Assembly: GCA_964400675.1 (NCBI GenBank)
Contig: CAYNVO010000006.1
Location: forward strand, 1 to 64,000
From: 9FT-COMBO-48-23 sp964400675
GTDB taxonomy: Bacteria; Chloroflexota; Dehalococcoidia; GIF9; UBA5629
Reading direction: 5' to 3'
DNA length: 64,000 bases
Shown piece by piece: positions 35,278-42,886 of the stretch; position 1 is the first letter of the stretch; each line of letters starts with the position of its first letter. Position numbers and translations under genes: made by a program. The notes beneath the pieces are model-generated. The model was not told the origin of the DNA and made no database searches. It was given only the letters and a program-made list of their open reading frames with translations.

Positions 35278-35578
35278 CTATCTCCCCAGTCTGACTTTAC
35301 GGTGGCAATCGCTACAGTACACCGGCCTGTCGACACCAAGTTCAAAGGGTACTTCAATATCCTTGCCGCACTGTGCGAATGGCTGAGGCAAGCATCTGGC
35401 GTGGAGAGCTGTAGCAGCTGTTTACGTAATGTCCTGACTTCCTTGCCTGACGGCACGAGGGGCAGCGCCTGGGCTCGTTAGTAAAGCCTTTGGATGCGAA
35501 AAACCCTTGCTCCTCAGCGCTGAAAGCGAAGATAGTCGCACAAGCGGAACACTGGATGGACTTGTCCTGAAAATTTAT
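35278..35578 (-). pseudogene. Broken zinc-ribbon (zf-trcl-like) gene
   Basis: The minus strand reads INFQDKSIQCSACATIFAF, then AEEQGFFASKGFTNEP, RRCPSCRQARK and SPRQM in one frame (stop at 35354), and continues in a second frame as AQCGKDIEVPFE and DRPVYCSDCHRKVRLGR with its stop at 35278. Together these match a known small zinc-ribbon protein family with two CxxC pairs in each half, so a one-base frameshift lies near 35375-35385. The expected start codon position is ATA (35578-35576), seven bases behind AGAGAGGAG, instead of ATG. Either a decayed gene or two sequence errors. Confidence 0.72.
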
Positions 35579-35686
35579 GGGATGACTCCTCTCTTCTCAT
35601 TAGTTGGTTAGAGTCGGGGTCATCCGAGGCTTGGGTAAATCTAAAGTAATCTAACTAAGTACGCGGTAACCTAAACTAAAACCACT

Positions 35687-35722
35687 ACTTCAATTATACG
35701 CTAAAGGGGGTCCAATTGCAAA
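35687..35722 (-). promoter_or_regulatory. Promoter-like sequence reading into the zinc-ribbon pseudogene
   Basis: On the minus strand TTGCAA, a 17-base spacer and TATAAT lie about 110 bases before the degenerate zinc-ribbon gene. Positions are approximate. It may also serve rpsU. Confidence 0.4.
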
Positions 35723-35736
35723 AGATAGACGAAACG

Positions 35737-35915
35737 TTACTCCATGGGATGCTCTTTGAAGAACTGCCAGATTGTCTCGCTGGCGTTGAATTCTAGGGAT
35801 GTCCTGCCGATAATCGATTCGGGCAGGTACTGTAGTAAGCCTCCGGGCCAGGTGGGGCCGCCGTCTATGGCGTAGAGTATTACCTCAGCGAAGTTCTGGC
35901 AGCCTCCGTTGTCTT
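35737..35915 (-). pseudogene. Esterase 3'-end fragment 3
   Basis: About 180 bases similar to the last 57 codons of the esterase at 50.8 kb, slightly longer than fragments 1 and 2. Minus strand reads NGGCQNFAEVILYAIDGG and ends FNASETIWQFFKEHPME. It carries a three-base deletion and a three-base insertion relative to the full gene, so the frame is retained. Its stop codon coincides with the homologous stop. Confidence 0.85.
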
Positions 35916-35961
35916 CCTTTTTGACATAACCTTGAAGATGTGTCATAATAATTATGGGCAT

Positions 35962-36477
35962 ATGCTAATAAATACAACTGACGCAGAAACAATCAAAAAT
36001 CCTGTAGGGAGGCCGGTCAAATGGCGGCGCGTGGCTTCACTGCCCCAGGCATTCCATTTTAAGCCGGCAGCGGTGCCATTGAGTGTGCTGGAAGAGATAT
36101 GTCTATCCGTCGAAGAAATTGAAGCGATACGGCTTAAAGACCTGGAGGGTTTGGAACAAGAGGCGTGTGCTAAAGAGATGAACGTTTCCCGTACCACTTT
36201 TCAGCGTATACTGGGCTCAGCAAGACATAAGATAGCTGATGCTCTGGTTAACGGGAAGGCAATCAAGGTTGAGGGTGGTAATTTCGAAATGGCTCTTTGT
36301 CGCTTCAGATGTAATGATGGACATGAGTGGGACGTTTCATTTGAGTCTATGGTGGAATCTCCACCCCAGCTGTGCCCTACCTGTCACACAACTAGTATTA
36401 TGCCCCTCTGGCCACGAGGATTGGCCAGCGCAAGGGGTGGATGGGGAAGGTGCCGCAGAGGAAGGAGAGGCTGGTAA
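35962..36477 (+). CDS. DUF134 (UPF0251) DNA-binding protein
   Basis: About 171 residues. VGRPVKWRRVASLP, then LSVEEIEAIRLKDLEGLEQEACAKEMNVSRTTFQR is the DUF134 helix-turn-helix signature, followed by a zinc-ribbon-like C-terminal part (CRFRCNDGHEWDV, CPTCHTTSIMP). Family members are presumed regulators and often precede ORP/NifX-type genes in anaerobes, as here. The start is uncertain; upstream ATG and TTG codons down to 35932 are also in frame. First gene of the co-directional run to 47.8 kb. Confidence 0.8.
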   Translation: MLINTTDAETIKNPVGRPVKWRRVASLPQAFHFKPAAVPLSVLEEICLSVEEIEAIRLKDLEGLEQEACAKEMNVSRTTFQRILGSARHKIADALVNGKAIKVEGGNFEMALCRFRCNDGHEWDVSFESMVESPPQLCPTCHTTSIMPLWPRGLASARGGWGRCRRGRRGW

Positions 36478-36556
36478 TGAGGGTGATTACGATTCAGGTA
36501 GCCCTTGGTTTGGGGGATTAATTAAAAAAAGAATTTAATTGTGGGGCAGATTAACG

Positions 36557-37012
36557 ATGATGGTACAAGATGTTATAGACAGCAAGTTGAACAGGCGTAA
36601 CACAAAGCAGCGCCAGCTCATCCTGGAAATCATTCAGCAGGCTGATGAACATCTTGACGCTGACCAGATATATGAGCGAGTTCGCCAACTGTCGCCAGGC
36701 ATTAGCTTGTCCACGGTTTACCGCAATCTGCAGCTATTCACAAAGGCAGGACTGCTAGCCGAACATCGATTCAATGGTATGCGTCGTCGATACGAAATCG
36801 CTACTCGCTCTAGTCATCATCATCTGATGTGCATAGGCTGCGGCCGTATATTTGAGTTTAGCTGCCCTTCTTCGGATGGGCTTCAAACCAGAATCACCAG
36901 GGAGAAGGGCTTTAGGGTTACTGATGCTGAGGTGCGCCTTGTGGGTTATTGCCCCGAATGCCAGCGGCGGCTGGCAAAAAATAACGTAAATGCCGAGTTT
37001 GAAAGGAGGTGA
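36557..37012 (+). CDS. Fur-family metal/peroxide-responsive regulator
   Basis: About 151 residues. Winged-helix N-terminus (NTKQRQLILEIIQQADEHLDADQIYERV, STVYRNLQLF), then metal ligands HHHLMCIGCG and YCPECQ, a C4-type structural zinc site. Which metal or signal it senses is unknown. It lies between the DUF134 gene and glycine-rich DUF5320 genes, so probably controls the ORP-like cluster. The next gene starts 5 bases after it ends. Confidence 0.9.
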   Translation: MMVQDVIDSKLNRRNTKQRQLILEIIQQADEHLDADQIYERVRQLSPGISLSTVYRNLQLFTKAGLLAEHRFNGMRRRYEIATRSSHHHLMCIGCGRIFEFSCPSSDGLQTRITREKGFRVTDAEVRLVGYCPECQRRLAKNNVNAEFERR

Positions 37013-37017
37013 CTGAG

Positions 37018-37374
37018 ATGCCTAATGGATTTGGTAGAGGATTTGGTTTCGGGCGGGGTATGGGCTTTGGCTTCGGGCGAGGTATGGGATTTGGCTTTCG
37101 AGGAGGCTCCCCTCCCTGGCCCTACATAGGACGGGGTAGGGGTGGTTTGCCCAGGTGCGGCTACTTCTTTGCAGGTGCCGCGGCACCAGCAGCCTGGACG
37201 TATCCACAAACCCCGTATACCCACTACGGAGCGCAACCGGCTCTAGGATACACTCCCTCCGCCGCGCCAATGAGCAAGGAAGAAGAGCTGAGCTACCTGA
37301 AAGAGCAGGCGGAGTCGATAAAGGACGGACTGGAGCAGATTGAGACCAGAGTGCGTGACCTGGGAAGTGAGTAG
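37018..37374 (+). CDS. Glycine/phenylalanine-rich DUF5320-like protein
   Basis: 118 residues. The first third is a low-complexity GFGRG-type repeat, the centre is tyrosine/proline-rich, and the end is a coiled coil (MSKEEELSYLKEQAESIKDGLEQIETRVRDL). The coiled tail resembles those of the next two proteins in the cluster, suggesting they bind each other. The start follows AAAGGAGGTG. Function unknown; such proteins accompany ORP/NifX genes in anaerobes. Confidence 0.75.
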   Translation: MPNGFGRGFGFGRGMGFGFGRGMGFGFRGGSPPWPYIGRGRGGLPRCGYFFAGAAAPAAWTYPQTPYTHYGAQPALGYTPSAAPMSKEEELSYLKEQAESIKDGLEQIETRVRDLGSE

Positions 37375-37444
37375 TAAGCCAGAGTCGTGTAACGGCGCTA
37401 TATAAGCTTGAGAGTGCCAGATAGAAAAGTTAAGGAGGTGAATC

Positions 37445-37765
37445 ATGCCGGGATTTGATGGTACCGGCCCAATGGGAATGGGGCCGATGACGGGTGGTGG
37501 CAGAGGCTTTTGCAGCCCCTGGGGGATGGGGGCTAGCCGGCGAGCGTACGGTATTCCTCGAGGGGGAGGTTATAGTTATCCCTATTATGCAACGGGGTCG
37601 TTCGTTCCGGGCGCTATGCCATATGCCCCCCAGGTTAGCCGTGAGCAAGAGTTTGGTTTTCTGAAACAACAGGCTGAAGCTATGAGAGCTGAACTCAAAG
37701 AGATCGAAGCCAGGATAAAGGAACTGGCAAAAGAAACAAAGAAACAAAGTAAGGAGGGGCTATGA
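37445..37765 (+). CDS. DUF5320-type glycine-rich protein
   Basis: 106 residues. It begins MPGFDGTGPMGMGPMTGGG with a following cysteine (GRGFCSPW), the diagnostic DUF5320 start, and ends in a coiled coil (SREQEFGFLKQQAEAMRAELKEIEARIKEL) similar to its neighbours. The start follows AAGGAGGTGAATC. Its stop codon overlaps the start of the NifX-type gene, indicating coupled translation. Biochemical role unknown. Confidence 0.82.
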   Translation: MPGFDGTGPMGMGPMTGGGRGFCSPWGMGASRRAYGIPRGGGYSYPYYATGSFVPGAMPYAPQVSREQEFGFLKQQAEAMRAELKEIEARIKELAKETKKQSKEGL

Positions 37766-38373
37766 AGATCGCTATTTCGGCTACGGGCCCCACGCTTGAT
37801 GCTGACGTTGATCCCCGCTTCGGGCGTTGCCAGCATTTTATTATCGCTGATACGGAAACACTGCAGTTCGAGGTTGTGGAAAATTCAAGTGCCGCTGCTT
37901 CCGGCGGGGCCGGTATCTCGGCTGCCCAGACGATTGTTGGCAAGGAGGTAAAGGCGGTACTCACCGGCAATTGTGGCCCAAATGCATATGAGGTGCTATC
38001 TTCTGCTGGGATTCAAGTTGTGACCGGAGTTTCTGGTAAAATCAAGGATGCTATCGAGAGCTACAAGTCCGGCAAGTTCCAGTCCAGTTCCCAGCCCAAC
38101 GTGGCCGGTCATTTCGGCACCGGGGCCAGTTTTGGTTCTGGTGGGGGCATGGGAATGGGGCGTGGCATGGGCAGGGGGATGGGCATGGGTGGAGGTATGG
38201 GTAGGGGCATGGGGATGGGGGGTGGTATGGGATCCCGCGGAATGCCGCCAATGGGGACAGTGCCCCAACCTCAAAACCCACAACAGGAGCTTGAATTGCT
38301 TAAGGCGCAATCGCAGATGCTGGCAAAGCAAATGGAGGAAATCCAGAGCCGAATCAAGGAACTCGAAAAGTAG
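37762..38373 (+). CDS. NifX/ORP-type protein with Met-Gly repeat and coiled tail
   Basis: 203 residues. Residues 1-105 are the dinitrogenase iron-molybdenum cofactor-binding fold (KIAISATGPTLDADVDPRFGRCQHFIIAD, LTGNCGPNAY). Residues about 125-165 are a methionine-glycine repeat (GMGRGMGRGMGMGGGMG), then a coiled coil (QELELLKAQSQMLAKQMEEIQSRIKELEK) similar to the two upstream proteins. The ORP protein of Desulfovibrio, which has this fold, binds a mixed Mo/Cu cluster. The Met-rich linker could contact a soft metal but that is speculation. Three proteins with matching coils suggest a complex. Confidence 0.85.
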   Translation: MKIAISATGPTLDADVDPRFGRCQHFIIADTETLQFEVVENSSAAASGGAGISAAQTIVGKEVKAVLTGNCGPNAYEVLSSAGIQVVTGVSGKIKDAIESYKSGKFQSSSQPNVAGHFGTGASFGSGGGMGMGRGMGRGMGMGGGMGRGMGMGGGMGSRGMPPMGTVPQPQNPQQELELLKAQSQMLAKQMEEIQSRIKELEK

Positions 38374-38412
38374 CGACGTGGAAGGACTGAAATTTTTTGA
38401 GGAGGTGTGACT

Positions 38413-38643
38413 ATGCCTAGAGGAGATGGAATGGGGCCTCCCTGGGGGAGCGGCCCGGGTACAGGTAGAGGTTCAGGCAGAGGAGGCGGAGGCGCTGGCA
38501 GAATGGGTGGTAACCGCCCCGGAGCCGGACCCAGCGGAGATTGTGTCTGTCCTAGTTGCGGAGCAAGGCTGCCACATCAGGCAGGTGTCCCCTGCTACAA
38601 TATGAACTGCCCCAAGTGCGGCGCGAAGATGGCTAGGGTATGA
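38413..38643 (+). CDS. Small glycine-rich zinc-ribbon protein
   Basis: 76 residues. The first half is glycine/arginine-rich (GSGPGTGRGSGRGGGGAG), the second holds two CxxC knuckles (CVCPSCGARLP and MNCPKCGAKMARV). Its stop overlaps the next gene's start (ATGA). Start ATG at 38413 follows GAGGAGGTGTG. Probably a metal-binding adaptor; function unknown. Confidence 0.72.
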   Translation: MPRGDGMGPPWGSGPGTGRGSGRGGGGAGRMGGNRPGAGPSGDCVCPSCGARLPHQAGVPCYNMNCPKCGAKMARV

Positions 38644-39506
38644 TTGTTTCTGTAGCCAGCGGCAAAGGTGGTACAGGCAAAACACTTGTATCCACTAGCC
38701 TTGCGCTTTCCCTGAAGGGTACGGGTGGAGTACAGCTGATTGACTGTGATGTAGAGGAGCCTAATGCACATCTGTTCTTGAAGCCGGTAATCACTCATAG
38801 CGAGGCTGTGTGCATACCTGTCCCCAGGGTGGATAACGAAAAATGCACCTATTGCGGCAAATGTGCCCAGATTTGTGTCTATAATGCTATTGCCGTCGTT
38901 CCGAAACATGTGCTGACCTTCCTGGAACTATGTCATGGCTGCGGCGCTTGCAGCTATCTCTGTCCCGAGAAGGCTATCACTGAGGAGCATAGGGAAATCG
39001 GTATTGTGGAATCGGGGTACTCGGATGGGGTGGACTTCGCTCAAGGCAAACTAAACATCGGCGAGGCTATGGCTCCGCCGGTCATCAGGAAGGTTAAAGA
39101 GTTCGCCAATCATGATGGTGCGGTCATTATCGATGTGCCTCCGGGGACGTCCTGCCCGGTGGTGGAAGCAGTTAAAGGCAGCGACTTCTGTTTGCTGGTA
39201 ACTGAGCCCACTCCATTCGGGCTTAACGACCTGGTTTTAGCTGTAGAAACGGCGAAGGAACTTAAGATACCCTGCGGCGTGGTCATTAACCGCGCCGGTG
39301 TTGGTGACAGCAAGGTAGAAGAATATTGCCGGAGGGAAAGCATACCGATTCTGCTTACAATCCCCCTGGATACCGAGATCGCCCGTTTCTATTCGAACGG
39401 AATTACCCTGGTCGCTGGTATGCCCGTGTGGAAGAATGATTTTGTTAGATTGTTTGAGAAGATTGGAGATATAGTGCATGAAAGAACTGGTAGTCTTGAG
39501 CGGTAA
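38640..39506 (+). CDS. MinD-superfamily P-loop ATPase with inserted ferredoxin domain (1)
   Basis: 288 residues. N-terminal deviant Walker A (ASGKGGTGKTLVS), an inserted pair of 4Fe-4S motifs at about 65-110 (CTYCGKCAQIC and CHGCGACSYLC), then the rest of the ATPase (IIDVPPGTSCPVVEAV). This architecture is known from the paired ATPases next to ORP in Desulfovibrio. It probably uses ATP and iron-sulfur clusters to assemble or position a metal protein. Overlaps the following, paired gene by 29 bases. Confidence 0.9.
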   Translation: MIVSVASGKGGTGKTLVSTSLALSLKGTGGVQLIDCDVEEPNAHLFLKPVITHSEAVCIPVPRVDNEKCTYCGKCAQICVYNAIAVVPKHVLTFLELCHGCGACSYLCPEKAITEEHREIGIVESGYSDGVDFAQGKLNIGEAMAPPVIRKVKEFANHDGAVIIDVPPGTSCPVVEAVKGSDFCLLVTEPTPFGLNDLVLAVETAKELKIPCGVVINRAGVGDSKVEEYCRRESIPILLTIPLDTEIARFYSNGITLVAGMPVWKNDFVRLFEKIGDIVHERTGSLER

Positions 39507-40338
39507 AGGTGGAACGGGAAAGACCAGTATAGTTGCCTCATTTGCCGCTCTGGCTCGGAGCAAAGTTCTGGCTGACTGCGACGTAGATGCCGCTGACCTG
39601 CACCTCGTCCTGCAGCCGACTACACGTGAGAATCACGAGTTCTGGAGCGGGCAGGTTGCCGTTATCGATGAGGACAAGTGCACGCGGTGTGGCCTTTGTC
39701 AAGATTTGTGTCATTTCGGGGCAATTAACGATTTCAGAGTTGACCCTGTTTCGTGTGAGGGGTGCGGCTTCTGCTCTCACATATGCCCTGACGAAGCTAT
39801 CACCATGAAGGAGAATATGTCCGGACACTGGTTTATCTCCGATACTAAATACGGCCACCTGGTCCATGCCAGACTGGGAATAGCGCAGGAGAACTCTGGA
39901 AAGCTCGTGGCTTTGGTCAGGCAACAAGCCAGACAGATTGCTGAAACTGATAACCTGAATTATATCATCAGCGATGGGCCACCAGGCATCGGCTGTCCTG
40001 TTATTTCATCTCTGTCCGGTGCTAACCTGGCCCTTTTGGTTACCGAGCCAACACAATCAGGTATACATGACCTGGAGAGGGTGCTCAGCGTCTGTCGTCA
40101 TTTCGGCGTTCCTGCACTAGTTTGTGTAAATAAGTACGACATCAATGAAGATAACACGCGCAAGATTGAAGACTACTGCCTGAGCCAGGGGCTAACGCCT
40201 GCTGCCAGGATACCGTTCGATAATGTGTTTACCGAGTCAATCGTAAAGGGAATACCAGTGGTGGAGTATTCCCGAAACGGTGTTGCTAAGAGCATAGAAT
40301 CACTCTGGCAGAGCATTTCTCAATTACTGGCAGCATAA
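39478..40338 (+). CDS. MinD-superfamily P-loop ATPase with inserted ferredoxin domain (2)
   Basis: 286 residues, paralogue of the upstream gene. Walker A is LSGKGGTGKTSIV, the inserted clusters use CTRCGLCQDLC and CEGCGFCSHIC, and the ATPase continues ISDGPPGIGCPVISSL. The two proteins probably act as a heterodimer. Translational overlap supports fixed stoichiometry. Confidence 0.9.
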   Translation: MKELVVLSGKGGTGKTSIVASFAALARSKVLADCDVDAADLHLVLQPTTRENHEFWSGQVAVIDEDKCTRCGLCQDLCHFGAINDFRVDPVSCEGCGFCSHICPDEAITMKENMSGHWFISDTKYGHLVHARLGIAQENSGKLVALVRQQARQIAETDNLNYIISDGPPGIGCPVISSLSGANLALLVTEPTQSGIHDLERVLSVCRHFGVPALVCVNKYDINEDNTRKIEDYCLSQGLTPAARIPFDNVFTESIVKGIPVVEYSRNGVAKSIESLWQSISQLLAA

Positions 40339-40352
40339 AGGAGCTATTTTAC

Positions 40353-40535
40353 ATGCCGATCTATGAATATGAATGCCTGAAGTGTGGGCATAGATTTGAA
40401 CTACGTCGACAAATGACTGACAGTGACAGCAACATAAGGTGTCCCAGGTGTGGCACCGAAAAGCCGCAGAGGGTTATCTCTGCTTTCATGATGGGACCCA
40501 ATACAGGGGGCTGTGCCCCCAGTAGCCCAACCTGA
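40353..40535 (+). CDS. FmdB-family zinc-ribbon protein
   Basis: 60 residues: MPIYEYECLKCGHRFE, then IRCPRCGTEKPQRVIS, a single zinc ribbon of the FmdB type. Family members are small putative regulators of unproven role. The C-terminus is short (GGCAPSSPT). Start has AAAGGAG. Confidence 0.82.
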   Translation: MPIYEYECLKCGHRFELRRQMTDSDSNIRCPRCGTEKPQRVISAFMMGPNTGGCAPSSPT

Positions 40536-40591
40536 AGCCTGAGCCGATGAGGCAGGTTGTCTCATCTGAACAGGATAGGAGGAACAGAGCT

Positions 40592-40837
40592 GTGCCGATT
40601 TATGATTTTAGGTGCCGAGAGTGCGGCAGAGTATCAGAGGTTCTGCTTCGCGGTGTTAGCAAGGCAGTTCGCTGCCCCGGCTGCGGCAGTGAGGATATGG
40701 AGAGGCTAATTTCTGCGTCTTACGTGGTGAAGGCGGATGCGCCGGCGCCGGGTACTACTTGCTGCGGCAGGACCGAGCGCTGTGATACGCCTCCGTGCTC
40801 CACGGGAGATGCTTGTAACAGAGACCGAAGGAGGTAA
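40592..40837 (+). CDS. FmdB-family zinc-ribbon protein
   Basis: 81 residues from a GTG start 8-10 bases behind AGGAGG. PIYDFRCRECGRVSEV and VRCPGCGSEDMERLIS form the zinc ribbon. The tail is cysteine-rich (TTCCGRTERCDTPPCSTGDAC), which could bind an additional metal. It follows another FmdB gene, probably a tandem duplication. Confidence 0.78.
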   Translation: MPIYDFRCRECGRVSEVLLRGVSKAVRCPGCGSEDMERLISASYVVKADAPAPGTTCCGRTERCDTPPCSTGDACNRDRRR

Positions 40838-40846
40838 AGTCTGGCA

Positions 40847-41140
40847 ATGGAACCTATCAAACTGGACCCAAGATATTCCACGAATGAGATACCAGGTAAG
40901 TGTATTAAATGCCTGGCTGAGCAGGAGTTGAATAATTGCCTTCTTGAGCTCTTAAGACAGGGAGAAGTAGGAAATCAGGAGATGGAACACAGATTTGAGG
41001 TGCTTGTGGCATTCCTGAAGTCACCTGAGTCAAAAAAACTACGCGATGAATCAGAGAAATATCTTGCAGAAGGAAAACAGGTAACAGTCGATATCCGTTT
41101 TGAGTCGGGGAAACCCGTATATGAGCTTAAGGTAAAATAG
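40847..41140 (+). CDS. Conserved hypothetical protein of the ORP-like cluster
   Basis: 97 residues, predominantly helical and charged with one CIKC pair near residue 19 (PGKCIKCLAEQEL). I do not recognise a family. The sequence ends in a beta segment (VTVDIRFESGKPVYELKVK). Good coding context: AGGAGGTAAAG precedes it and the next gene follows closely. Confidence 0.6.
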   Translation: MEPIKLDPRYSTNEIPGKCIKCLAEQELNNCLLELLRQGEVGNQEMEHRFEVLVAFLKSPESKKLRDESEKYLAEGKQVTVDIRFESGKPVYELKVK

Positions 41141-41160
41141 ATAACTATGGAGGTGTATCA

Positions 41161-41499
41161 ATGAGGTTTGCTATTCCAGTAAGCGGCGGTGTGGTGTCGC
41201 CGCATTTCGGACACTGTGAACAATTTGCTTTGATTGATGTCGATGAGGCGAAAAAGACCATTGTTCGAAAACAGCTTGTGGCTTCACCGGGACACGAGCC
41301 GGGTCTGCTGCCCACGTGGCTAGCGGATCAGGGGGTATCAGCAGTCTTAGCCGGTGGCATGGGTTCCAGAGCCCAGGCGCTATTTCAAGAAAACCGTATC
41401 GACGTCATCATCGGTGTCACGGAAAGTGACCCGGAGAAAGCCGTCCTGAATTACTTAAGCGGCAGCCTTGCCACGGGTGACAACATATGTGACCACTAG
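41161..41499 (+). CDS. NifX/NifB-domain iron-molybdenum-cofactor-binding-like protein
   Basis: 112 residues, a single dinitrogenase iron-molybdenum-cofactor-binding domain: RFAIPVSGGVVSPHFGHCEQFALID at the start and VLAGGMGSRAQALFQENRIDVIIGV in the middle. It lacks the Met-rich linker and coil seen in the 37.8 kb paralogue. No nitrogenase genes are present, so the ligand is probably an ORP-like metal cluster and not FeMo-co. Confidence 0.88.
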   Translation: MRFAIPVSGGVVSPHFGHCEQFALIDVDEAKKTIVRKQLVASPGHEPGLLPTWLADQGVSAVLAGGMGSRAQALFQENRIDVIIGVTESDPEKAVLNYLSGSLATGDNICDH

Positions 41500-41516
41500 T
41501 TGAAAGAGATGGTGAA

Positions 41517-42845
41517 TTGAAGATTTGTATTGTCGGTGGCGGCGGCGGTGCCAGCAACGCCGCCAATGTTATTAGAAGCCTGGATAAGCAGTCCCAGATC
41601 GATATATTTACTAATCGGGATGAGATAGGAAACCTGCCCTGCGAAATACCATTTGTACTTAATGGTATACTCCCTTCATGGGAAAGCAGCTTCGCTTTTA
41701 GGGGCAAATTCTACGATGAGAGGAACATCGAGGTTCATCTCAATAAAGAAGTAACTGAAATAGTCAGGCAGGAAAAACGTTTAACCGCTGGTGGAGAAAA
41801 TTACAACTACGACAAAGCGATTCTAGACCTGGGCGCTAACCCAGCTATCCCTCCTATGTCAGGAATGGACGGTTGGAATGAGTTCAGTCTCAATAGCGGA
41901 CTGAAACAAGCTATAACTTTTGAGGAGTCAATCCCGAAGTACAGAAGCGCGGCAGTTATCGGTGTGGGGCAAATCGCAATTGAGGTAGCTGCCATTCTAT
42001 CAGCGAGGTCCTACACGCATATATATCTAGTGGGCAGATCCGACCGTATTCTCCGCTCTTACCTAGATAAGGATATGAGCGAAATGGTCGAAGATAGAAT
42101 AAGAGAAAATGGCATAGAGCTTGTCCTGTCAAGTAAAGTCACCAGGGCAGCAACAAAGAAAAACGGCAAATTGCTCTCTCTGCCGGACAGGGACATTGAG
42201 ATAGACTTTGTGTTTTTAGCTACCGGATCCGAGCCAAACGTAGAATTAGCACAAAAAGCAGGTATCAGAATAGGAGCGACCGGAGCCATTGCCGTAAATG
42301 AGTATCTCCAGACCAGCGACCCTGATATCTATGCCATCGGGGACTGCATGGAGAATCGGGAGAGAATCACAGGCACTAAGATGCGCTATCAAACGGCGAC
42401 AAACGCCGCCCGAAGTGGAAGGATAGCAGGTAAGAATCTGGTCCTGGGTAACGTGATTCATTATTCCGGTACAGTCATGCCTTTTATCACAGAAATTTTC
42501 GGGTATCAGGTGGGCACAGTCGGTTTCACCGAGACTTACGCTAAGGAGCGTGGACTTGATATTGTCTCCAGCACAACGACCACTTCAACCCGGCGCCGGG
42601 TGCTTGGCGGCAAGCCAATCTGCATTAAGCTCATCGCTGACCGTGGAACCCGGAACTTAGTCGGAGCACAACTTATCGGTGAAGAACTGGTGGCAGGAAA
42701 AATCGACAGGCTTGCAGTTGCTATCGCTGAGAAGATTACAGTTGACCAGCTATCTTTGGCCGACACCTGCTATTCACCGACCACAGGTACGGGATACGAA
42801 GCCGTAACTATGGCACTCGATGAACTTGAGAAAAAGCTTAGTTAG
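41517..42845 (+). CDS. FAD-dependent NAD(P)-disulfide oxidoreductase (CoA-disulfide-reductase-like)
   Basis: 442 residues from a TTG start. FAD motif IVGGGGGASNAANVI, a single active cysteine in LPCEIPFVLNG (CoA-disulfide reductase/NADH oxidase type), NAD motif AVIGVGQIAIEVA and FAD motif AIGDCMENRE, then a dimerisation domain. Probably reduces a disulfide, persulfide or oxygen with NAD(P)H. A similar enzyme is encoded at 47975-49321. Embedded in the ORP-like cluster with short gaps to both neighbours. Confidence 0.85.
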   Translation: MKICIVGGGGGASNAANVIRSLDKQSQIDIFTNRDEIGNLPCEIPFVLNGILPSWESSFAFRGKFYDERNIEVHLNKEVTEIVRQEKRLTAGGENYNYDKAILDLGANPAIPPMSGMDGWNEFSLNSGLKQAITFEESIPKYRSAAVIGVGQIAIEVAAILSARSYTHIYLVGRSDRILRSYLDKDMSEMVEDRIRENGIELVLSSKVTRAATKKNGKLLSLPDRDIEIDFVFLATGSEPNVELAQKAGIRIGATGAIAVNEYLQTSDPDIYAIGDCMENRERITGTKMRYQTATNAARSGRIAGKNLVLGNVIHYSGTVMPFITEIFGYQVGTVGFTETYAKERGLDIVSSTTTTSTRRRVLGGKPICIKLIADRGTRNLVGAQLIGEELVAGKIDRLAVAIAEKITVDQLSLADTCYSPTTGTGYEAVTMALDELEKKLS

Positions 42846-42886
42846 CGGATGAGAAGCATACACTAAAAAACGTTAAGGAGGAATTA

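Noticed and set aside
35254..35481. Open frame on the plus strand opposite the zinc-ribbon pseudogene
   Set aside because: No recognisable sequence; the coherent cysteine pairs and glutamate-rich segments are on the minus strand.
38110..38240. Tandem GGCATGGG-like nucleotide repeat
   Set aside because: It encodes the methionine-glycine repeat of the NifX-type protein in one continuous frame, so it is a coding low-complexity region and not a separate repeat element.
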